A stretch of 64,000 nucleotides of DNA, taken from positions 1,674,001 through 1,738,000 of the forward strand of contig NZ_JAZDDH010000001.1 in the NCBI RefSeq assembly GCF_037081715.1, read 5' to 3'. Both the position numbers and the translations under genes were made by a program. Positions 7,430 through 16,600 of this stretch are shown in pieces. How positions within the stretch are numbered: position 1 is the first letter of the stretch; each line of letters opens with the position of its first letter. Source of the stretch: Halalkalicoccus sp. CG83 (GTDB taxonomy: Archaea > Halobacteriota > Halobacteria > Halobacteriales > Halalkalicoccaceae). A model generated the notes under the pieces. That model saw nothing but the letters and a program-made list of their open reading frames with translations, had not been told where the DNA came from and made no database searches.

Positions 7430-8782
7430 ATGACGTCCTCGCACCCCGAGGGTCCGATATCCGCCGCCCAGGCCCGAACGGAGGCCGTGCTGGTGAGCCG
7501 GGCCTGCGAGGTGCCGGAACTCTCCTATCGAACGTTTCTCGCCCGCCACGACCCACCACGGATCCACTGGGCCGCGCCGGCCGGCCCCGAGATCGTCGGC
7601 GCCGGCGCGGCCGCGCGCCTGACCGCGAGCGGTCCCGATCGGTTCGATCGGCTCCGGTCGGACGCGGATCGGCTCTTCTCCGACGTCGACGCGGAACTCC
7701 CCGCATCGGTGCGACCGCGCGCGTTCGGCGGATTCGCCTTCGACGAGGATCACGGCGACTCGCCCCCTTGGGAGGGGTTCCCCGCCGCGGAGTTCGTCGT
7801 GCCGCGGATCCAGCTCACGCGAACCGACGACGGCACCTGGCTCACGGTCTCGGAGTACGGAGCCGAGGTCGACGCCGCCGCGGTGACGACCGAACTCGAA
7901 CGCGCCCGAGAGAGCCTCTCGGACTACCCCGAGATGCAGCCGAGCGGCAGGCCGCCGGGCGTCGCGGCCACCCGTCGAACGACCTCCCGGCGGGAGTGGA
8001 CCCGGCAGGTCGACGCTGCCACCGCGCGAATCGACGCCGGCGACCTTCGGAAGGTCGTGCTCGCCCAGGCGCTCGAGGCCGACCTCGAGGCGCCGATCGA
8101 GATCCCCGACGTGCTCGAACGCCTTCGCAGAACCTACCCCGACTGCTACCGGTTCCTGATCGAGCCGACCGCCACGGCCGGCTTCTTCGGCGCACCGCCC
8201 GAACGGCTGGTGTCGCTTCGGGATCGAACCGTCCGGACCGAGGCGCTGGCGGGTTCGGTCGCTCGGGGCGAGAGCCCCGAAGAGGACCACGAGCTGATGG
8301 CGTCGCTGCTCGAGAGCGGAAAGCTCGAACGCGAACACGGCGTCGTCGTCGATACGATCCGCGAACAGCTCGCACCGCTCGGCGAGGTGAGCGTCGAGGA
8401 CCGAACCGTCCGGAAGCTCGCGACGATCCAGCACCTCAGGACGCCGATCACCGCACGGCTCGCGAGCGACGAACACGTCCTCTCGTTGGTCGAGGCGCTC
8501 CATCCGACGCCCGCAGTCGGCGGGCTCCCGCCCGAGACGGCCCTGGAGACGATCCGCGAGACCGAAACGTTCGATCGCGGCTGGTACGCCGCCCCCGTCG
8601 GATGGTTCGATGCGGCCGGCGACGGCGAGTTCGCCGTGGCGATCCGATCGGGCGTCGCGAGCGGCCGGACCGTCGCGCTGTTCGCGGGCAACGGTATCGT
8701 CGCCGACAGCGATCCCGATGAGGAGTGGGAGGAGGTCCAGCTCAAATACCGCCCGATCCTCGACGCGCTCTCGCAGCGATGA
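7430..8782 (+). CDS. menF: Isochorismate synthase
   Basis: A 450-residue chorismate-utilising enzyme that converts chorismate to isochorismate, the first step of menaquinone synthesis. The C-terminal catalytic domain (from about residue 185) carries KVVLAQAL, the FLIEPTATAGFFGAPPERLV segment, LAGSVARG and the ending AGNGIVADSDPDEEWEEVQLK, all typical of the MenF/EntC/TrpE fold. The N-terminal part is the usual variable region. Its stop overlaps the menD start (ATGA), so the two genes are translationally coupled. The chorismate-binding enzymes are close relatives, but the menD partner makes MenF by far the best call. Confidence 0.94.
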   Translation: MTSSHPEGPISAAQARTEAVLVSRACEVPELSYRTFLARHDPPRIHWAAPAGPEIVGAGAAARLTASGPDRFDRLRSDADRLFSDVDAELPASVRPRAFGGFAFDEDHGDSPPWEGFPAAEFVVPRIQLTRTDDGTWLTVSEYGAEVDAAAVTTELERARESLSDYPEMQPSGRPPGVAATRRTTSRREWTRQVDAATARIDAGDLRKVVLAQALEADLEAPIEIPDVLERLRRTYPDCYRFLIEPTATAGFFGAPPERLVSLRDRTVRTEALAGSVARGESPEEDHELMASLLESGKLEREHGVVVDTIREQLAPLGEVSVEDRTVRKLATIQHLRTPITARLASDEHVLSLVEALHPTPAVGGLPPETALETIRETETFDRGWYAAPVGWFDAAGDGEFAVAIRSGVASGRTVALFAGNGIVADSDPDEEWEEVQLKYRPILDALSQR

Positions 8783-10530
8783 CCGCGCCCAATCGGAACG
8801 TCCTCTGGGGGCGAGCGATCGCTGACGAGCTCGCCAAGGCGGGAATCGAGGACATCTGCGTCGCGCCGGGCAGTCGTTCGACGCCGTTGACGGTCGCCCT
8901 CGCCGAACGCGAGGAGGTAGCGATCCATTCACATCTCGACGAGCGATCGGCGGCGTTCTACGCGCTCGGCCGGGCGAAACGAACCGACCGGCCGGCGCCG
9001 CTGGTCTGTACCTCCGGTACCGCTGCCGCGAACTTCCATCCCGCCGTGATCGAGGCGAATCAGGCGCGAGTTCCGATGCTCCTCTTCACCGCGGATCGCC
9101 CCGCCGAACTCCGCGACAGCGGTGCGAACCAGACGGTCGACCAGACGAAGCTCTACGGCGACGCCGTCCGTCGCTATCGCGAGCTACCCGAGCCCGAAGC
9201 GGACGACCGAAAACTCCGCTCACTGCGGACGACGGTCGCCCGCTCGGTCGCCGAGAGCACCGGGACGCCGGCGGGACCGGTCCACCTGAACGCCCCCTTC
9301 GCGAAGCCGCTCGAGCCGGTCGACGTTCCCGGCGACGTCCCCCCGGAGTTCGCGGAGCACCACCCGACCGCCGCCGAGGGTCGCGAGGGACCGTACGTCT
9401 CCGTGGCTCGAGGTCGTCCGGCGCTCCCGACCGCCGATCGCCGGGAGGTCGTCGACGCCGTTCGGGGGAGCGATCGCGGGCTGATCGTCGCCGGGCCCGC
9501 CGACGGTCCCGACGCGGGGGCGATCGCGGCGCTCGGGAGGGCAACGGGCTTTCCGATCCTCGCCGATCCCATCTCGGGAGTGCGTTTCGGGGTCGCCGAC
9601 CGCGCCGACGTCACGGTCGTCGGCGGCTACGACTCCTGGCTCGATACCCCGGGTTCCCCGAGCCCCGACCTCGTTCTCCGGTTCGGCGCCTCGCCGACCT
9701 CGAAGGTCCTCAGGGAGTACCTACGGGACGCAGAGGCTCGTCAGTTCCTCGTCGACCCCGCCGGCGAGTGGCGCGAGGCGACGTTCGCCGCGACGGACCT
9801 GCTGATCGCGGACGAGACACGCCTCGCGCGTTCGATCACGGCCGATCTCGACGCACCGCCGGCCGATTCCGACTGGCGCGAACGGTTCGACCGCGCCGAG
9901 GAGCGTTACTGGACGCTGATCGACGACGCCACGGACCGGCTCTTCGAGGGAGCCGTCCTCCACCACGTCTTCGCCCGTGTCCCCGACCCGGCGACCCTGT
10001 TCGTCTCCAACAGCATGCCGATCCGCGACGCCGACCGCTTCGCTCGCCCCCGGGAGGCCGACCTCACGACCCTCGGAAACAGGGGCGCCAGCGGCATCGA
10101 CGGGATCACGAGCAGCGCGCTGGGCGCCGGCAGCGCCACGGACGACCCGCTGGTGCTCGTGATCGGCGACCTCGCGTACTACCACGACATGAACGGGCTG
10201 CTCGCGATCGGCCGTCTCGCTCTGGATGCGACGATCGTCCTGCTGAACAACGACGGCGGCGGCATCTTCCACATGCTCCCCATCGAGGGATTCGACCCGC
10301 CGTTCACCGACCAGTTCAAGACGCCCCATGGCCTGGAGCTCGCGCCGACCGGCGATCTCTACGGTCTCGACTTCGTTCGAACCGACTCGCTCGAGGGATT
10401 CGTCGACGCCTACGACGCGTCGCTCGAGAGCGACGGTGCACAGGTGATCGAGGTCGTCGTCGACGGCGAGGCGAGCCACCGGAGACGTGAGGACGTCCAC
10501 GAACGCGTCGGATCGGCGTTCGACGCGTGA
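8779..10530 (+). CDS. menD: SEPHCHC synthase (MenD)
   Basis: A 583-residue ThDP-dependent enzyme joining isochorismate and 2-oxoglutarate to give SEPHCHC. It shows the N-terminal PYR domain with the catalytic Glu in HLDERSAAFYALG, the VCTSGTAAANFHPAV segment, and the C-terminal PP domain with GDLAYYHDMNGLL and NNDGGGIFHMLP, which bind Mg-ThDP. Its length matches the family (550-600). The start ATG at 8779 overlaps the menF TGA, giving a two-gene operon. The downstream pathway enzyme MenH was not found in this window. Confidence 0.95.
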   Translation: MTAPNRNVLWGRAIADELAKAGIEDICVAPGSRSTPLTVALAEREEVAIHSHLDERSAAFYALGRAKRTDRPAPLVCTSGTAAANFHPAVIEANQARVPMLLFTADRPAELRDSGANQTVDQTKLYGDAVRRYRELPEPEADDRKLRSLRTTVARSVAESTGTPAGPVHLNAPFAKPLEPVDVPGDVPPEFAEHHPTAAEGREGPYVSVARGRPALPTADRREVVDAVRGSDRGLIVAGPADGPDAGAIAALGRATGFPILADPISGVRFGVADRADVTVVGGYDSWLDTPGSPSPDLVLRFGASPTSKVLREYLRDAEARQFLVDPAGEWREATFAATDLLIADETRLARSITADLDAPPADSDWRERFDRAEERYWTLIDDATDRLFEGAVLHHVFARVPDPATLFVSNSMPIRDADRFARPREADLTTLGNRGASGIDGITSSALGAGSATDDPLVLVIGDLAYYHDMNGLLAIGRLALDATIVLLNNDGGGIFHMLPIEGFDPPFTDQFKTPHGLELAPTGDLYGLDFVRTDSLEGFVDAYDASLESDGAQVIEVVVDGEASHRRREDVHERVGSAFDA

Positions 10531-10716
10531 TCGCTTCCGACGTCTCCTTCCTCGTTCGGACCTCAGCGTTCGAGGCGCACGTCGAACGCGGATCACGACC
10601 GAGCGAGCGCGAAACGGAAAGGATATAACCGGTCGAAGGGAAGCGCCGCCACGATCACGATCCGTTTCGCAGCGTCGACGGGACGCCCGACGCGCTGTGA
10701 GAGGAGACGCTCGATC

Positions 10717-11031
10717 ATGGCATCCAACGACGGACGGGACGAGTGGGAGCTGATCGGTCGGTCCCAGTACGATCCGACCGACGACGAAAAACTCGTCACG
10801 ACGCTGGTGCTCGCCATCGCGGAGGCGAAGGATGCCGATCCGCTCGACTACTCGCGTATGCCGCCTCTGGCGGACTACTTCGACCCCGCCAGCCTCGGCG
10901 ACGCGTTCTTCGACACGGGCGGGAGGGACGGCTCCCGGGAGTCCTCGGTCGTGACGTTCATGTACGAGACGTACAGGATCACGGTGGCGAACGACGGCTG
11001 GATATCGATATACACGCCGACCGGCGCGTGA
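10717..11031 (+). CDS. HalOD1 output domain protein
   Basis: A 104-residue single-domain protein matching the halobacterial output domain HalOD1. Helices at residues 24-36 (KLVTTLVLAIAEAKDADPLD) are followed by LADYFDPASLGDAFFD and a C-terminal beta-rich FMYETYRITVANDGWISIY. HalOD1 is found alone or at the end of haloarchaeal signalling proteins. Its biochemical role is unknown and it may mediate protein contacts. The gene is monocistronic, upstream of the gvpA remnant. Confidence 0.85.
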   Translation: MASNDGRDEWELIGRSQYDPTDDEKLVTTLVLAIAEAKDADPLDYSRMPPLADYFDPASLGDAFFDTGGRDGSRESSVVTFMYETYRITVANDGWISIYTPTGA

Positions 11032-11116
11032 CCACTGAACGGGACCGAGGGGACCGGCGCCGGAGTCGTAGCGGAGACGAAAGCGTGATCATTGGCTACA
11101 CGAGGTAGGAACGTCG

Positions 11117-11343
11117 ATGAGCGAGCGATCGGAACGGCCGATCACCTCGCGTCTCGTCGAGGTGATCGATCGGGTCCTCGAGACGGGGGTCGTCGTCCTC
11201 CGGATACGGGTCTCGCTCGCGGCATAGAGGTCGTCACGGTCGAACTTTGGATCGCCGTCGGATCGGTCGACACCTTCCTCCACTACGCGACGGAGCGCTC
11301 GACCCTCGAACGAGCGACGGACGACGCGGACGGACCGGGATCG
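11117..11343 (+). pseudogene. gvpA: Frameshifted gas vesicle structural protein (gvpA-like)
   Basis: The ATG at 11117 opens 36 residues (SRLVEVIDRVLETGVVV then RIRVSL) that end at a TAG at 11225-11227. The homology continues in the next frame from 11221 with GIEVVTVELWIAVGSVDTFL and HYATE. The two halves together follow known GvpA (LAEVLDRVLDKGVVVDVW, ARVSLVGIEILTVEARVV, ASVDTFLHYAEE). One G is missing around 11219-11221, where gcg ggc ata is expected and gcggcata is found. One further residue is missing after VVV. GvpA forms the gas vesicle wall. No other gvp gene is nearby, so this is probably a stranded, inactive copy, or a sequencing error in a real lone gene. Confidence 0.82.
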
Positions 11344-11584
11344 ACCGAACCCGGAGCCCTGCAGGGTGGGACTACGATCATACCTCCATACTGTTCCGAG
11401 ACCGTCCGATCGAGTACAGCGACAGAAGACCGATCGTATCTCGGCGCCCGACGGGTCGATCGTGTCTCGGCGACCGGACCACACGTAGCCGTCGGCGGAT
11501 GCACCGTCCCCGACCGTCGACTCACCACACGCTCACGTACGCCCGCCCTCCCTCTCGAGCAAACACGGCGCCCTACGAGCGCCG

Positions 11585-11845
11585 TCAGCCGTCGATCCAG
11601 CGGACCTCCGTCCGGCCGCCGTGGCCGTGGACGCGTCGAACGTCGTCGATCCCGCCCGGATAGGAGGCGTGTCCGTTCGCGGCGGTGTCGAGGTTGGGAT
11701 TTCGCTCGTTGAGCCACTCCATCTCCACGTAGCCGGAGGGGAACTCGACGCCGACCGCGACGATACCCGTCCCCGAGGTGACCGATGCGTCCTCGTAGCG
11801 TACCAGTTCGAACCGCCGGAGTCGGTGTTGTGCTCCGTCGTTCAT
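11585..11845 (-). CDS. Conserved small haloarchaeal protein
   Basis: An 86-residue protein with no known function. RRFELVRYEDASVTSGTGIV, AVGVEFPSGYVEMEWLNERN and the closing VRRVHGHGGRTEVRWIDG give a beta-rich fold with one short helix. The pattern of a predicted barrel ending in HGHxGxTEVRW is one I associate with small haloarchaeal proteins, but I cannot attach a role. There is no signal peptide. The 240 bp upstream of its stop and downstream of the gvpA remnant hold nothing I recognise. Confidence 0.68.
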   Translation of the reverse strand: MNDGAQHRLRRFELVRYEDASVTSGTGIVAVGVEFPSGYVEMEWLNERNPNLDTAANGHASYPGGIDDVRRVHGHGGRTEVRWIDG

Positions 11846-11980
11846 CTCAGCCCATCACCGTCCTTGCCATGGTTTCGAAGGGTGGACCCACTCGTACATC
11901 AGCACTACGATCACCGGTCGACGACCCGCCATGACGACCGAGACGAAACGGGTTTGACGGCGGCGACCGCGACCCCAGGT

Positions 11981-12400
11981 ATGGCGAACCCGCGCGCACA
12001 CCACGTCGGCGTGACCGTGACCGACCTCGAGCGCGTCGTCGAGTTCTATCAGGACGTGCTCGGCCTGGCGCTGCTCGATCGGTTCGACGTCTCGGGCGAG
12101 GCGTTCTCGGAGGCCGTCGACGTCGAGAGGGCGACGGGGACCTTCGCCCACCTCGAGGGCGGCGGCGCCCGGATCGAACTCGTCGAGTACGATCCCGAGA
12201 GTGAGGCGCGGTCCGAGGCGGCCGTCAACCAGCCCGGCGCGACGCATCTCGGGCTGGCGGTCGACGACCTCGATGCCTTCCACGACGACCTCCCGCCCGA
12301 GGTCGAGACGACGAGCGAACCGCGCACGACCGAGAGCGGGACTCGCATCCTCTTCCTCCGGGATCCGGAGGGAAACCTCGTCGAGGTTCTCGAGGCGTAG
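11981..12400 (+). CDS. VOC-superfamily (glyoxalase-like) protein
   Basis: A 139-residue protein with two beta-alpha-beta-beta-beta modules of the vicinal oxygen chelate fold. It starts ANPRAHHVGVTVTDLERVVE (first metal-ligand His), has THLGLAVDDLDAF in the second module and ends LFLRDPEGNLVEVLEA, where the Glu is the usual last metal ligand. It could be a lactoylglutathione lyase-like or methylmalonyl-CoA epimerase-like enzyme; the substrate cannot be read from sequence. The ATG at 11981 is preferred to the long upstream frame. Confidence 0.88.
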   Translation: MANPRAHHVGVTVTDLERVVEFYQDVLGLALLDRFDVSGEAFSEAVDVERATGTFAHLEGGGARIELVEYDPESEARSEAAVNQPGATHLGLAVDDLDAFHDDLPPEVETTSEPRTTESGTRILFLRDPEGNLVEVLEA

Positions 12401-12532
12401 GGGCTTCGATCGGCCCCCGGCGGCCGACACCAGCATCGATCGGCCACGCTCGGCGAAACCGACGCGAAACCCTCACGTCCTCGCGTCGCCAAGGACGGGT
12501 GATCCGAACCGCGAACGCGGGGAGGAGCTCCC

Positions 12533-13252
12533 ATGCTCGATACGATTCCCTCCGAACCCTCCGCCGGCCTCGTCGTCGTCGCCCTCGCGGTGGCCATCAC
12601 CGTGGTCCGACTGCTCAGCCGACACGCGATCGCCGTAGCGGCGCTCGCGCTCGGCGTGGGCGTGGCTCACGCCCTCGGAGTACGGGGAGCGGACGCCGTC
12701 GTCGACGCTCTCGAGGCCGGGCTCTCGGTTCTCGTGGAGGTGCTGGTGTTGCTGGCGCGGGTGGTGGACTACGCCCTCGTCGCCGGCTTCGAACTGCTCG
12801 TGGCGGGCGTCGACGACCTCTCGTCGACCGGGGCGGGACCGGGATTACCGAGCGTAGGGCTGCCGGAGGTCGCGCTGCCGACGGTCGGATACCTCGGACT
12901 CCTCGCGGCGGTGCTCACGCTCTCGCTCCTCGCTGGACTGGTCCTGGTCCGTTTCAGCTACGAGACCGCCTCGTCACCCGTCGGCGCGTGGACGGGCGCG
13001 ATCGGCATCGTGCTCGGGCTGGCGGGCGCGCTGTGGACGCTGCTCCGGGCGAACGCGTTCGATCTGACGACGCTCCAGCTGCTGGGGGCGGCCGTCGCAG
13101 CCCCCATCGGTCTGGCGGTGGGCGTGCTGGCGACGCTGGTCCTCCTGAAGCCGAACTACCGTCTCGCCGAACACGCCGAGGAGATCGAGCAACGGTTCTC
13201 GCCGGAGGAGCGTACGGACGACGCTACCGAGAACGTCGAGGAGGGGTCGTGA
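12533..13252 (+). CDS. Multi-pass membrane protein of unknown function
   Basis: A 239-residue protein with about six hydrophobic segments: residues 10-30, 34-50, 65-95 (two), 122-145 and 152-172, plus a last one near 185-208. It ends in a charged cytoplasmic tail (EEIEQRFSPEERTDDATENV). A Shine-Dalgarno-like ggagg lies 12 bp before the ATG. I recognise no catalytic motif. It is convergent with the winged-helix gene at 13274. Confidence 0.72.
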   Translation: MLDTIPSEPSAGLVVVALAVAITVVRLLSRHAIAVAALALGVGVAHALGVRGADAVVDALEAGLSVLVEVLVLLARVVDYALVAGFELLVAGVDDLSSTGAGPGLPSVGLPEVALPTVGYLGLLAAVLTLSLLAGLVLVRFSYETASSPVGAWTGAIGIVLGLAGALWTLLRANAFDLTTLQLLGAAVAAPIGLAVGVLATLVLLKPNYRLAEHAEEIEQRFSPEERTDDATENVEEGS

Positions 13253-13273
13253 CGGCGCCGCGGGACCGCGGTA

Positions 13274-13603
13274 TCACTCTATGACGTCCACGTTCGGGTG
13301 GACCGGTCGCTCGCCCGCGTCGCCCGACCTGGCCAGGCTCGCGTCGAACTTCCCCCGCAGAAACAGCGCCCCCTTCTCGCTCAGCGCGTACTGCTGGGTG
13401 CGGGTGGCGTCGACGAACCCGTACGCCTGCAGCCGCGCGATGCGCGCGTCGACGTAGGACTGGGCGTAGACCATCGCGTCGCCGGCGCCCGCCTCGGCCA
13501 ACCGTTCGCGGATCTCCTCCTTCGGGAGCGGGAACTCGCTGTCCTCGAGCGCCTCGAGGACCCGTTCGTCCACCTGCGTTATCCAGTCGGCGTGTTTCCT
13601 CAT
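13274..13603 (-). CDS. Winged-helix regulator (PhiH1-repressor-like)
   Basis: A 109-residue protein beginning MRKHADWITQVDERVLEALE, followed by EFPLPKEEIRERLAEAGAGD and YVDARIARLQAYGFVDATRT. This is a winged-helix domain resembling haloarchaeal PhiH1-repressor-like proteins, with a beta wing QQYALSEKGALFLRGKFDA. The start at 13603 is chosen for its match to that family. It lies 88 bp downstream of, and on the same strand as, the big RND transporter, so it could be co-transcribed with it and regulate it. That link is inference only. Confidence 0.82.
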   Translation of the reverse strand: MRKHADWITQVDERVLEALEDSEFPLPKEEIRERLAEAGAGDAMVYAQSYVDARIARLQAYGFVDATRTQQYALSEKGALFLRGKFDASLARSGDAGERPVHPNVDVIE

Positions 13604-13691
13604 GGTACCGTGTACCTCGGCACACGTTCGGATTATCCTTTCGTACCCGCGATCGGTGCCCCGCACCGCTCGAAGCCGGATCGGACGGAAG

Positions 13692-16600
13692 TCAGTCGTC
13701 GCCTTCCGGACTCCGCGCCGTATCGACGGTGCGGGTCTCGCCGGCCACGGTCGTCTCCGCGCTCGCGTTCGTGTAGATCGCTCCCGCGTCCGTGGCGTCG
13801 GCCGAGGAGTCGTCCGTGGCGCCGCCCGGCGGGCGGAGGTACCTGTTCCAGAGCACCAACAGGCTCGGCAGAACGAACACGCTTCCGAGGAACGCGTAGA
13901 CGATCGTCAGGCCCGTGATCAGCCCGAACTGCCGGAGCGGCGGCACGATGGCGAAGGCGAGGAGGCCGAACCCGCCGACGGTCGTGGCCGCGCTGCCGAG
14001 CAGCGCCCCGCCGGTTCCGGTGACGCTGCGGTAGAGCCCCTGCCAGATCCCTCGGCCGCGTCGTCCCTCGAGGACGAACCGCTCGGTCATGTGGATGTTG
14101 TAGGCGACGCCGAGCCCGATCGTGAGGCTCGTTATCATCCCCGTTATGACGTTGAACGGGATGCCGAGGAGATACATGGTCCCGAGGATCCACGCGACCG
14201 TCAGCACGATCGGGAACAGCGTGACGGCGCCGAGCAGCGCGCTGCCGTAGAGCCTGCGGTAGACGGCCATGAGGAACGCGAACACCACGACGAGCGTCAC
14301 GACGAGGCTCTCGACGACGGTCTCGAACAGCTCCGTCTCGACGATGCCGCCGACGATCTCCCCGCCCGTCGCGGTCGCCTCCAGACCGTCGCCGTCGACG
14401 ACGGTCGCGACCGAGCGGGCGTCCTCGGTCACCGCGTCGGTGCCGGCCCCGCCCCGGACGGAGACGGTTAGCAACAGCGCCTCGTACTCGCCGGCCTCGG
14501 TCCGGTGGACCACCTCGGCGGCGCGCTCCTCGTCGGCCTCGTAGAGCGCGTCGTAGACCGCCTCGAGGTTCTCGTCGGGAACGCCGTCGCCGTCCGTGTC
14601 CGCCTCGGAGAACGTCTCGTCGAACTCCTCGTCCTCCGCGGCGACCGACTCCATGACCGACAGCGGGCTCCTGACGTCCGCGTCGCCGCTCGAGAGGACG
14701 ATCGTCGTCTCCCGTTCCGCGGCGCGTTCCTCGGCCTCGTCGACCCGTTCTAACGTGTCGTCCCGGGTGACGTCGCCCTCGATGAGCACCTGTGCCTGGT
14801 TGTCCTGGCGCAGGAAGTTGTCGTTGACGTAGTCGAGGTGTGTCTTCGCCGAGTACTCGCCGACCGCGAGCGGTTCGGGCAGCTCCTGCATCCACGCCGG
14901 CGGGTCGTCGGCGATGAGGTCCTCCTCCTCGAACGTGGTCTCGACCTGCGTCGCGCCGTAGGCGCCGCCTGCAGTCACGAGCAGCGCGGCGATCACGACC
15001 GTCCACGGGACGCGGCGGGCGGCGCGCTGGCCGCCGGCGAGGAACCCGCTCGTCAAGCCGCCGCCGGTCCCGAACGCGCGCTTTCGTCGGTCGAACCCGT
15101 AGCCCTCCAGCAGGGCGTCGAGCTCGACCTTGATCGCCGGGACGAGCACGCCGAAGATCAACAGCGCGGCGGAGATGCCGACCGCGCTGACGATGCCGAA
15201 CTCCCGGATGGGGCCGATCGGGCTGACGAGGTTCGAGAGGAAGCCGATCACGGCCGTCGCGGTGACGAGGACGAACGCGACGCCCAGCCCGCCGATGACG
15301 TGCTCCATCGCGATGCGGGTGGAGCCCCCAGCGTCCTCGTCGAGTTCGCTTCGTTGCTCGCGGTGGCGCATGAACAGGTGGATCGCGTAGTCGATGCTCA
15401 GCCCCACGAGCAACACCGGCACCGCGATCATGATCTGGTTGAACGCGATCCCGGCCCAGCCCATGAACCCGAACGTCCAGACCAGCACGAGGAGGATGCC
15501 GAACAGGCCGACGAGGATGTCGAGGAGATCCCGGTAGGCCAGCGTCAGCACGATCGTCACGAACAGCAGCGCCAGCGGGAGAACGAGCGTGAGGCTGTCG
15601 GTCATCGACCGGTCGCTCTCGTCGGCGATGACCCCCGAGCCGAAGACGAACGCGCTCTCGCCGTATCGCTCGTCCAGGGTCGACTGCATCGCGAGCTGGG
15701 AGTCGACCAGCGCGTCGGGCGCCTCGCCCTCCATGCCGCTCTGTGCCTGCTCGGTCGTCTGGGTGACGAACATCGTCCGCGCCTCGGCGTCGGTCGAGCC
15801 CGGCTCGTGATCCGTCGGTAGGAACGCGTACGCCCCGCCGTCGCCGTTCCCGTCCTCGTCGAGCACCGACTCGGTCACCTCGTCGATCTCCGACCGGTCC
15901 ATCGACTCCAGCTGTTCGATCTGCTCCTCGGTGGTGGGGTCGATCTCGGAGAGCTCGTCGAACTCCTCATCGAGTTCGTCGGCCTCGGCCTCGAGTGCCT
16001 CCCGATCCTCCTCGAGCGCGTCGGCCTCGGCCTCGAGCGCCTGACCGCGTTCCTCGAGTTCCTCACCGCGTTCTTCCAGCGTCTCGCCCCGTTCTTCGAG
16101 TGCATTACCGCGCTCCTCGAGGGATGCCTGGCGCTCTTCCAGTTCGGCGGCGTCCTCCTCGAGTGCATTACCGCGCTCCTCGAGCTCCTCGCTACGCTCC
16201 TCGAGGGCCGCCTGACGTTCCTCCAGTTCGGTGGCGTCCTCCTCGAGTGCGCTCCCGCGTTCCTCGAGATCGGCCGCCGCATCGGCGAGCACCTCCTCCT
16301 CGATGGCGCCGTAGTGTCCCTCCATCTCGGCGGTGAGATCCGCCTGTCGCCGTTCGTACTCCTCCTCGTCGATCTCGCCGGCCTCGTACTGGGCGTTCAG
16401 TTCGTTCAGCTCGGCCTGCGTTCCCGCGACGTCGTCGATCAACGGGGAGAACGCCTCGAACTCGTCCGCGGGCAGCTCCTCCTCCGCGTCCGCCCGCAGT
16501 GATTCGATCCCGGCCGCGTACTCCAGTGCCGTGATCTCGCCCTGATCGTAGGCCGTCCGAAGTTCACGCGTCTCGTCGAGCGTCTCCGTCATGAACTCGC

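Noticed and set aside
11089-11484. Minus-strand frame over the gvpA remnant
   Set aside because: Its protein is Arg/Ser-rich with no fold; the + strand frames carry the recognisable GvpA motifs.
13605-13666. Longer start for the winged-helix gene at 13274
   Set aside because: The extension has no family match; MRKHADW is the usual N-terminus of PhiH1-repressor-like proteins.
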